From JABFSS01 sp964449445 (lineage in GTDB: Bacteria > Patescibacteriota > Gracilibacteria > Peribacterales > Peribacteraceae), in NCBI GenBank assembly GCA_964449445.1, contig CAYUZT010000009.1:1-64000 (forward strand): DNA of 64,000 nt. The letters run 5' to 3'. Made by a program: the position numbers and the translations under genes. The notes beneath the pieces were generated by a model. It was not told where the DNA came from, made no database searches, and was given only the letters and a program-made list of their open reading frames with translations. Shown here one piece after another: positions 57,849 through 64,000 of this stretch. The number at the start of each line of letters is the position of its first letter. The stretch's first letter is position 1.

Positions 57849-59335
57849 TTGTGATTGCATTCCTTGTCGGCATTGCTCTCCCCACCTTGATCGGGTGGCT
57901 GCTCCTCGATCTTGTAGAAGGGAGAACTCGGTTACTCGGTCAGGCGGAAAAATGGGTGATGGGCGGCGTGCTCGGGATGACCGTTTCGATGTTTGTAAGC
58001 TTTTTTGCGAATGTGATGCTCGGCATTCCTTTTACACTGACTGGATTCTTGATGATCTTCGGCATTCTGCTCTTGGGACTGAGTATCCCCTGGTTCTTGT
58101 GGAAACGGGAGAGCGCGAATGCTGTGTTGAGAGAGACTCCGGCGCACTCGCTCTCCCGCCCCTTACAGATCGTGTTGATAGTGACGGGAGGATGGGTGGC
58201 ACTTCGTGTGATTGCGCTCGCGATCTTTACACTCCTCACGCCGCCTTTCTTTGACGACTCCATGGACAACTGGAATCTCCGCGGGAAGCTCTTCTTCTTC
58301 CAGAAGACCTTCTCACTGGCCTTCCCGTGGGATCCCGTACCCGGCGTCAGCTCGTATCCGCCGTCGCTGCCGCTCGCTAAAACCTGGCTCTCGACGATTG
58401 CCGGCGGGTGGCACGAGGGACTAGTAAATAGTCTGCATCCGCTCTGGTTCATCGCTCTTGTGTTCCTTGTGTACTGCGCACTGCGCCGGATGGTGGCCAT
58501 GCCGTGGGCTGCCCTTGGAGCGATTCTGTTTGCGTCGCTGCCGCTGGAACTGATTCACGGAACAAACGCTTATGCTGATGTGTTCCTGTCAGCACATCTC
58601 TTTATCGGAGTGATGTTGATGTTCTATGCACTTCGGAGTCGCGCAGAAATATCCGCGCTCTCACACTTGCGGCTTGCGGCGCTTGCGATCGCACTCGTGC
58701 CGTTTACGAAGAACGAAGGATGGGCGCTCTACTTCCCTGTTCTGCTGCTCCTCTATGGAGGGACTCTCCTCTGGATATGGAAGGGAGCAGGCGCCTGTGG
58801 TGAGCCGAGTCGAACCATTCCGTCTGCGAACGCGGGCAGTCCTTCGTCAGGCTCAGGAGCCCGCTTCCCAATTTTCTGGGCCGCACTCTTCGCAGCGGCA
58901 ATGTTCGCGCTGTTCGTCGCGCCGTGGATCGGCTTTAAAGTGCTCAACAACCTCGCGTTCGGAAACGCAAAAGGCATCGATTGGAACCTGCAGTGGCAGC
59001 AGGGAGTCGTGACGGCGGTGACGGTGAATACGTTCTTCGAAGGAAACTGGGGGCTGCTCTTCCCCCTCTTCTTTGGCTTACTCGCCTTCCAGTGGCGAGC
59101 GGCGTTCAAAACTCCCCTCCTGCTCCTGAGCGCCTTCTTCCTGATCCCCTATGTTGGCCAGCTGTTCGCCTATCTGACCACCGGACTTTCCCAGGAAGCG
59201 CTGTTCCAGACAGGCTACGCGAGGGGCTTGATTCACTTGATGCCAGTAGTTGTCTGTTTGACGATGCTATTACTCCACAATCTGCTATCCGGAAAAGCGG
59301 CCAGTGGACAACGGACAGTGGACAACGGACAATGA
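57845..59335 (+). CDS. polytopic membrane glycosyltransferase-like protein
   Basis: 496 residues, about 11-12 helices. A large extracytoplasmic loop has FDDSMDNWNLRGKLFFFQKTFSLAFPW then SSYPPSLPLAKTWLS, the GT-C pattern of an acidic pair in loop 1 followed by PPSxPL. Inference: a lipid-linked sugar transferase or O-antigen polymerase-like enzyme. A loop at about residues 318-342 (SRTIPSANAGSPSSGSGA) is encoded by dispersed repeats, and the last 12 residues (ASGQRTVDNGQ) come from a GGACAACGGACA repeat that supplies the stop. It overlaps the preceding gene by 4 bp. Confidence 0.7.
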   Translation: MIVIAFLVGIALPTLIGWLLLDLVEGRTRLLGQAEKWVMGGVLGMTVSMFVSFFANVMLGIPFTLTGFLMIFGILLLGLSIPWFLWKRESANAVLRETPAHSLSRPLQIVLIVTGGWVALRVIALAIFTLLTPPFFDDSMDNWNLRGKLFFFQKTFSLAFPWDPVPGVSSYPPSLPLAKTWLSTIAGGWHEGLVNSLHPLWFIALVFLVYCALRRMVAMPWAALGAILFASLPLELIHGTNAYADVFLSAHLFIGVMLMFYALRSRAEISALSHLRLAALAIALVPFTKNEGWALYFPVLLLLYGGTLLWIWKGAGACGEPSRTIPSANAGSPSSGSGARFPIFWAALFAAAMFALFVAPWIGFKVLNNLAFGNAKGIDWNLQWQQGVVTAVTVNTFFEGNWGLLFPLFFGLLAFQWRAAFKTPLLLLSAFFLIPYVGQLFAYLTTGLSQEALFQTGYARGLIHLMPVVVCLTMLLLHNLLSGKAASGQRTVDNGQ

Positions 59336-59392
59336 GCGGGAAGAATATTTCACTGTCCTCTGTCCTCTGTCCTCTATTCTCTGTCCACTGCT
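59307..59392. repeat. GGACAACGGACAG / CTGTCCTCTGTCC repeat
   Basis: Direct units GGACAACGGACA on the left and TCCTCTGTCC units on the right form an inverted tract. It encodes the end of the transferase and precedes the next start. Same family as 21906-21972. Confidence 0.7.
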
Positions 59393-59395
59393 TTC

Positions 59396-60631
59396 ATGCC
59401 TTCGTACGCCGCCTTCATCGGACACCAGCCGCACTTGAGTCTTGCCGAGCTTGCGGCGACAGTCCCCGGCTTCCTATTGCATCAGAAAATCGACCGGAGC
59501 GTCGTTTTGTTTGATAGTGCGGAAAAACTCACAAGCGCGTTCTTGGATACGCTCGGTGGGACAATCGTGCTGGTGGAGAAACTCGCAAGCGAGAAGCCCG
59601 TGACCCAGGAAGATATTCCAGACCTCCTCGCGCGTGAACTGATGCCGATTAAAGGCAAAGTGACGTTCAGCCTGCGAACTCTGGGCCTCTCTCCTGTCGC
59701 CGTGAAAAATCTGTATCGCAAGAGCAAGGACCTGCTGAAGAAGAAAGGGAAACCCTCGCGGTACGTAGGCAACGAGCGGACGCCCGCGCCCTCCATCGTA
59801 CTTCGCGAAAACGGGCTACTGGACCGCTCGGGAGGATGCGAAGTGACAATCATTCAGGGAGAAGATTTGTTCTGGGTGGGGATGACCGTAGGCGCGCAGG
59901 ATATTGAGTCGTACACGAAACGCGATATGGAGAAGCCGGTGCGCGATACGGGCGTGGGACTGCTGCCACCGAAGTTGGCACAGATTCTCATTAATCTCGG
60001 GGTATGGTTGACGAACCAGCGCGGGTCTTCGACCCGCGAATCGCACGCCGAAGGCGTGCGCCTAAGTATTTTCGACCCTTTCTGCGGCACCGGCGTGATC
60101 CCGATGGAATCGCTGATCCGCGGTTTTGGGGTGCTCGCATCCGACAAGTCGGAGAAAGCCGTGAGCGGATGTACCAAGAACATCGAGTGGCTGCGCAAGA
60201 ACTTCTCCATTAAGAAATCTGATGTTCCGTCGCGGGTCTGGAAACAGGATGCGGTCAAGCCGTTTGCCATGAAGGAGCACGTGGACGTCATCGTCACCGA
60301 GACAAGCCTGGGGCCGTCGCTTCGGGACCGTCCAACGGTGAAGGACGTTTCGAAGATGCGATCGGAGAACGAAAAACTGCAGGAAGGATTTCTGCGGTCC
60401 GCGGCAGAGTCGCTTCCCGACGCCCCCATCGTCTGCATTTGGCCCGTCTGGTACCCGTCCAAGGCGCCGGTCTTCCTGGAGCGCGTGTGGGACGTTGTCT
60501 CCGATCTCGGCTACCAGGCGATTCTGCCGCCGACGATCGAGATCGTGGATGATCGCATGTCGCTGCTCTACAGGCGACCCGATCAATTGGTCGGGCGGGA
60601 GATCGTCTTGTTGCGGCCGAAACGAAAATGA
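59396..60631 (+). CDS. Trm11/TrmG10-like nucleic-acid methyltransferase
   Basis: 411 residues. N-terminal THUMP-like region (about 1-170), then GMTVGAQDIESYTKRDMEKPVRD and a class I methyltransferase with SAM motif FDPFCGTGVIPMESL and ASDKSEKAVSGCTKNIEWL. The catalytic position, usually DPPYG, reads TETSLGPSLRDRP, as the (D/T)PP motif varies in Trm11-like proteins; activity is uncertain. Two perfect hairpins (60021-60060) are read in frame before motif I and encode RGSSTRESHAEGVR, absent from normal homologues. Start ATG at 59396 follows a repeat. Confidence 0.8.
   Translation: MPSYAAFIGHQPHLSLAELAATVPGFLLHQKIDRSVVLFDSAEKLTSAFLDTLGGTIVLVEKLASEKPVTQEDIPDLLARELMPIKGKVTFSLRTLGLSPVAVKNLYRKSKDLLKKKGKPSRYVGNERTPAPSIVLRENGLLDRSGGCEVTIIQGEDLFWVGMTVGAQDIESYTKRDMEKPVRDTGVGLLPPKLAQILINLGVWLTNQRGSSTRESHAEGVRLSIFDPFCGTGVIPMESLIRGFGVLASDKSEKAVSGCTKNIEWLRKNFSIKKSDVPSRVWKQDAVKPFAMKEHVDVIVTETSLGPSLRDRPTVKDVSKMRSENEKLQEGFLRSAAESLPDAPIVCIWPVWYPSKAPVFLERVWDVVSDLGYQAILPPTIEIVDDRMSLLYRRPDQLVGREIVLLRPKRK
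60021..60060. repeat. two adjacent hairpins inside the Trm11-like gene
   Basis: GCGGGTC-TTC-GACCCGC (60021-60037) and CGCACGCC-GAA-GGCGTGCG (60042-60060), each a perfect stem with a three-base loop, in coding sequence. Confidence 0.85.
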
Positions 60632-61221
60632 AACCCTCTAGCATTTTCATCATTCTCGGGAAGGGACTGATCGTGCTCTTCTGCATCTGGCACGCCGTCG
60701 CGATCGCCGTCTACACTTTTCCCGTGCAGGCGACCGGCGTGATTGTCGATACGTTGCGAACGCGCGTGACGCCGATCGTGCAGCCGTACTTGCTCCTCAC
60801 AAGCCAGTGGCAGATGTGGGAACTGTTCTCTCCCGATCCCATGCGGCGGATCAGCCGCTACCGGATCGACGCGCGGACGGTGGAGTACGGGTGGCAAACG
60901 CTCAAGGTGCTCGACGCCAAGACGACGTCTTTCGGGTTCGCCGACGATTTCAGTTACCTGCAGCAAATGGAAGAACCGGGCGAGGGAAAAGAGGAGTTGC
61001 GTGCGCGCGTCCTGGCATCATTCTGCAAGCCGCTCGGGCTTCCCGAGGGAGCGTTCGTCGCGCTGATCGTGGAGTACCTGATCATCCCCGATACGGTCCC
61101 GGAAGGCGGATGGAAGGAGTGGCAGAGAACAGTGAGAGGGAACTGGTACTGGTGGGTTGCCGCCATTCTCCCGTGCCCGTCTCCCGATGACCCCAGCGTG
61201 ATTCCCGTTTCCTATTTTTAA
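60628..61221 (+). CDS. membrane protein, partner of HTTM protein
   Basis: 197 residues. One N-terminal transmembrane helix (IIFILGKGL-like, ILGKGLIVLFCIWHAVAIAVYTF) and an exported soluble region with a helix pair (LLLTSQWQMWELFSPDPMRRISRYRIDA). WELFSPDP occurs in small proteins encoded next to HTTM-domain proteins. Starts by ATGA overlap with the previous gene and ends 2 bp before the HTTM gene. Function unknown, probably acts with it. Confidence 0.65.
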   Translation: MKPSSIFIILGKGLIVLFCIWHAVAIAVYTFPVQATGVIVDTLRTRVTPIVQPYLLLTSQWQMWELFSPDPMRRISRYRIDARTVEYGWQTLKVLDAKTTSFGFADDFSYLQQMEEPGEGKEELRARVLASFCKPLGLPEGAFVALIVEYLIIPDTVPEGGWKEWQRTVRGNWYWWVAAILPCPSPDDPSVIPVSYF

Positions 61222-61223
61222 CC

Positions 61224-62546
61224 ATGCGCACACTCCTGCACAGGATCGACAGCTTCTTCTTCGCCCGGGTCTCGGCAACCGGCTTTGGGGTGATGCGCTC
61301 GGTGTGGGGCGCAGGGCTACTGATCTACTTTATCCGACAGTGGCCGGCCGTTACGCGGTATTACAGCGGCACCGGACAGCTGCCGCTGTGGCTGGATTAC
61401 ACTCTCCAGCGCACTGATCACCGCTTCAGTGTCTTTCTCACGTTCTCCCACCCCGATGCGGTCTTCCTGATCTACCTCCTCTTCCTGATCTCCGCCGCCT
61501 GCGCGACCGTGGGTTTCTGGCCACGGCTCTCGACGATCGTTTCAACGCTGCTGCTCTTCTCCTTCCACGAGCGCAATTCCTGGCACACCACGGGCGGCGA
61601 TATCGTCCTGCGCTCTGTCGGCTTCCTGCTGTGTATCGCACCCGGCGGGGTCCACGCGTTTTCTGTCGCCCGCGCGCGCAAGCAATGGAAGCACTGGTCG
61701 AAAACGCGCACGCTCCTGCCGCCGCTGACCATGCCAGCGTGGCCGCAGCGTCTGCTCTTGTGGCAACTGCTCGTCATTTATCTGCAGTCGATGTGGAGCA
61801 AGTTACTGGGAAATACGTGGCTCGACGGGACCGCCGTGGCCATCGCCTTGCATCACACCATTTTTGGACGCTTCCCCGGCGCAGTCGCCGATACGGTGAG
61901 CATAGTCGCGCCGTTCATCGGCTGGGGAGCGATCGTGTGGGAAGCAGTATGGACGCTGATGCTCATTCCGCGGGGAAGCCGCATCGCCAGGGAATTCGCG
62001 AAGTCGGGCGTACCGGTAGACCTCATCCGCCGATGGCTGCTTGCAAGCGGCCTGCTGGTCCATGGCGTCTTTTCGGTTCTGCTGCGGCTGGGCTCGTTCA
62101 TGCCGGCGATGCCGGCGATCTTGCTGGGGAATTTGCAGGGGGAAGACTTTGTAGCAATCCGGAAGCGATGTAACCGCCGGTGGAACGGGAAAATTTCCGT
62201 CTTCTACGACAGCGATTGCGGACTCTGCGGGCGCAGCATGTGCATGCTGCTGCTGCTCGACTGGCTGCACCGATTGCGGCCCGTGGATTTCTGTAAGGCC
62301 CAGGAGCGAACGCTCTGGGCTCCCGATCTGCCGCTGCCCGTCCTTGACCGCGCGCTGCACGTCCGCTTTCCCGACGGCGCTACCCTCAAGGGATTCTCCG
62401 CTTTCCGGTCGCTCGCATGGCACCTCCCTGCCTTGTGGCCGCTCGCTCCGTTACTGCAACTTCCGGGGATGACGTTTGTGGGAGACCGCGTCTACGCGCG
62501 CGTCGCGAAAAAGAGGAAACAGTGCAATCACGTGAGTTGCGCGTGA
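61224..62546 (+). CDS. HTTM-domain membrane protein with C-terminal DCC (DUF393) domain
   Basis: 440 residues. The first 300 form an HTTM domain (vitamin K-dependent gamma-carboxylase-like membrane fold): GFGVMRSVWGAGLLIYF, ERNSWHTTGGDIVLRSVGFLLCIAP, YLQSMWSKLLGNTWLDGTAVAIALH. The C-terminal part (about 315-440) is a DCC domain: ISVFYDSDCGLCGRSMCMLLLLDW, with the DxDCxxC signature of DUF393 thiol oxidoreductases. A fusion of these two is known in other bacteria. Inference: membrane redox or modification function. Co-transcribed with the preceding small gene. Confidence 0.85.
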   Translation: MRTLLHRIDSFFFARVSATGFGVMRSVWGAGLLIYFIRQWPAVTRYYSGTGQLPLWLDYTLQRTDHRFSVFLTFSHPDAVFLIYLLFLISAACATVGFWPRLSTIVSTLLLFSFHERNSWHTTGGDIVLRSVGFLLCIAPGGVHAFSVARARKQWKHWSKTRTLLPPLTMPAWPQRLLLWQLLVIYLQSMWSKLLGNTWLDGTAVAIALHHTIFGRFPGAVADTVSIVAPFIGWGAIVWEAVWTLMLIPRGSRIAREFAKSGVPVDLIRRWLLASGLLVHGVFSVLLRLGSFMPAMPAILLGNLQGEDFVAIRKRCNRRWNGKISVFYDSDCGLCGRSMCMLLLLDWLHRLRPVDFCKAQERTLWAPDLPLPVLDRALHVRFPDGATLKGFSAFRSLAWHLPALWPLAPLLQLPGMTFVGDRVYARVAKKRKQCNHVSCA

Positions 62547-62550
62547 GCGC

Positions 62551-62556
62551 TATACT
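62551..62556 (+). promoter_or_regulatory. -10 box of a leaderless promoter
   Basis: TATACT, 6 nt before the ATG at 62563. Confidence 0.65.
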
Positions 62557-62562
62557 GGCCGC

Positions 62563-63744
62563 ATGACGCACTTCGTCGATCAGATATCGCTCCCGATCAC
62601 CATCAGTCACGGCGAAGGCTGTTATGTGATCGATACGGATGGCAAACGGTATCTGGATTTCATTGGAGGATGGTGTGTTGCCTCCGTCGGCTGGGGAAAC
62701 GTGGAAATCCGGGAGGCGCTTACGGAAGAGACGAAGCGCGGAACGTACATTCCCCCGCTCTTCCGCTCCGATGCGTGTGAGGATCTCGCCACAGAGCTCG
62801 TCGCCGTCGCACCCGGCAAGATGCAAAAAGTGTTTCCGTGTACCAGCGGATCGGAAGCCGTCGATATGGCCATCAAGTGCGTCCGCGCGGCAACGGGCAA
62901 GGACGTGATTATTTCGATCGATGAGGTGTACCACGGACACACGTACGGAGCGCTTTCGATTGGCGAAGCACGCAAGCGTGTCTCCGGCTCTATTCTCCCC
63001 TCCTGCCAAACGCTCCCGATGCCGGGGAGAGAGATGAACAGTGAGAGGGTGTTGGAACTGCTCGAGAAGAGGTTGCAGAAAGGCGACGTGGCAGCGTTCA
63101 TCAGCGAGCCCGTGTGGACGAATGCCGGCACACACATTCCTCCGCCAGGGTTCTACGAAACGGTGCAGACACTCTGCAGGAAGCAGAACGCGTTGCTGGT
63201 GATGGATGAGGTTGCAACGGGCTTTGGGCACTGCGGAACGCTCTTTGGAAGCGAGCTCTGGAACCTGGAACCCGATCTCCTCTGCATCGGCAAAGCGTTT
63301 ACCGGTGGGTACGCGACGATGGCGGCGTTGCTGACAACAGAAGATGTATGGAAAAAGAGCAAAGGGATTCCCTGCTACTCCACATTCGCATGGCTTCCTA
63401 CCGATCTTGCGGCGACGCGCGCGAACGTGAACATTATTCTCCGCGATCGTCTGTGGGAGAATGCAAAAGTTGTCGGCGCGCACTTGCTCTCGCTCCTTGA
63501 GCTTCTCGAAAAGCTCTCCGTAGTGAAAGAAGTCCGTGGCATCGGTCTGCTCTTCGCGATTGAGCTGAAAAACCCCGACCTGCGCCTGACCATTCAACAA
63601 GAATGCGCGGAGGAAGGCTTGCTCATTGAAACCGATATTCCGGGGAAATCCTTATTCTTCACGCCACCGTTGATCCTGAGCAAAAAAGAGGCGGAAGAAG
63701 GCGCGGGGATTCTGAAAACAGTGCTGACACGGCACAGCGCGTGA
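62563..63744 (+). CDS. class III (PLP-dependent) aminotransferase
   Basis: 393 residues, fold type I PLP enzyme of the acetylornithine/4-aminobutyrate aminotransferase group. Seen: GEGCYVIDTDGKRYLDFIGGW, PCTSGSEAVDMAIKCVRAATG, YHGHTYGALSIG, FISEPVWTNAGTHIPPPGFY, VMDEVATGFGHCGTLFG (PLP aspartate), and CIGKAFTGGYATMAAL with the Schiff-base lysine. The substrate (ornithine, GABA, lysine or other) is not evident, and no arginine-pathway genes adjoin. The start is fixed by a TATACT box 6 nt upstream. Confidence 0.93.
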   Translation: MTHFVDQISLPITISHGEGCYVIDTDGKRYLDFIGGWCVASVGWGNVEIREALTEETKRGTYIPPLFRSDACEDLATELVAVAPGKMQKVFPCTSGSEAVDMAIKCVRAATGKDVIISIDEVYHGHTYGALSIGEARKRVSGSILPSCQTLPMPGREMNSERVLELLEKRLQKGDVAAFISEPVWTNAGTHIPPPGFYETVQTLCRKQNALLVMDEVATGFGHCGTLFGSELWNLEPDLLCIGKAFTGGYATMAALLTTEDVWKKSKGIPCYSTFAWLPTDLAATRANVNIILRDRLWENAKVVGAHLLSLLELLEKLSVVKEVRGIGLLFAIELKNPDLRLTIQQECAEEGLLIETDIPGKSLFFTPPLILSKKEAEEGAGILKTVLTRHSA

Positions 63745-63765
63745 ATCATGCACCCGGGTCCGGCA

Positions 63766-63993
63766 TTATCGCAAGTTCCTTGTATGCCTGATGTTTGGTG
63801 CGGTTTTTCCCACACTATTCACTCGACCACGGTTTGCAGTCGCTTCGCGTCGACCGTTCTCTCTCACCACGTCTCGTATATCTCTCCTATCAATCGCCTG
63901 CTGACGTGCGATAGTCTGGGGATCGGCTGCATGCCTCTGAGCGATGATCTCATCAGCCTGTGCATACGCTCTCTCAAAAATATCAAAGACCAT
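63766..63993 (-). CDS. hypothetical protein, possibly partial
   Basis: 75 residues from the ATG at 63993, hydrophilic and arginine-rich (MVFDIFERAYAQADEIIAQRH, then QQAIDRRDIRDVVREN). No domain recognised. The start lies 7 bp from the window edge, so a longer product starting beyond it cannot be excluded. It converges on the aminotransferase gene. Confidence 0.4.
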   Translation of the reverse strand: MVFDIFERAYAQADEIIAQRHAADPQTIARQQAIDRRDIRDVVRENGRREATANRGRVNSVGKTAPNIRHTRNLR

Positions 63994-64000
63994 GGACCTG

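Noticed and set aside
1..64000. CRISPR arrays
   Set aside because: No regularly spaced identical repeats with unique spacers were found; the repeats seen are palindromic or simple.
1..64000. Recoding of TGA as glycine (Gracilibacteria-type code)
   Set aside because: TGA ends many genes at the expected positions (for example rel, the ZIP gene and cysteine-rich copy 2), so it is a normal stop.

Overview
The window reads as a compact bacterial chromosome segment of roughly 54% G+C that uses the standard stop codons (TGA is a stop throughout). It most resembles the Candidate Phyla Radiation (Patescibacteria), and among these the Peribacteria/Peregrinibacteria. The grounds are a CPR-type family of very cysteine-rich proteins (13229-17014), S-layer-homology proteins, a short alanyl-tRNA synthetase without its C-terminal domain, almost no Shine-Dalgarno sequences, and many starts 6-8 nt after a -10 box (leaderless mRNAs). 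The lineage call is inference.

Layout. 1-5590: small membrane proteins, a secreted ice-binding-fold protein, an SLH-esterase, a ZIP metal transporter and a secreted unknown. 5716-9239: a complete IS1595-type transposon (8-bp T8 target duplication, 25-bp inverted repeats) carrying its transposase and a one-polypeptide restriction-modification enzyme. 9238-12718: msrA, a tRNA pseudogene split by a palindrome, tRNA-Arg, an LD-carboxypeptidase and glyA. 12719-17014: an attenuator-like leader, two cysteine-rich paralogues, two relics of further family members and an orphan antitoxin-like gene. 17008-22309: an M20 peptidase, a 22-residue lysine-rich peptide, and riboflavin genes (ribE-ribH, an SLH gene, ribBA). 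22496-31858: uvrA, thioredoxin-fold protein, Nudix, a divergent asparaginase-like protein, Rel, L-asparaginase. 31917-36473: isoleucyl-tRNA synthetase with two complete histidine-phosphatase domains inside it. 36586-48961: mostly membrane and secreted proteins, plus a Phd-Doc toxin-antitoxin pair, TrhO and an amidohydrolase-SGNH fusion. 49001-56389: GIY-YIG protein, tmRNA, a histidine kinase, an RsbW-like ATPase, alaS with a downstream relic of a second alaS 3' end, and a sugar isomerase-like gene. 56688-63993: membrane glycosyltransferase-like genes, a Trm11-like methyltransferase, an HTTM/DCC pair and a class III aminotransferase.

How the genes work together. RibBA, RibE and RibH cover most of riboflavin synthesis; RibD is not in the window. 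IleRS, AlaRS, tRNA-Arg, tmRNA, TrhO and the Trm11-like enzyme belong to translation. MsrA and the thioredoxin-fold protein are redox functions. Three SLH proteins, the ice-binding-fold protein and several polytopic transferases point to an S-layer and a glycosylated cell surface. The most unusual general property is the spread of short palindromic or simple repeats, which are read in frame inside at least seven protein genes (ileS, alaS, ribE, uvrA, a thioredoxin-fold gene, a Trm11-like methyltransferase and a membrane transferase) and which split one tRNA.
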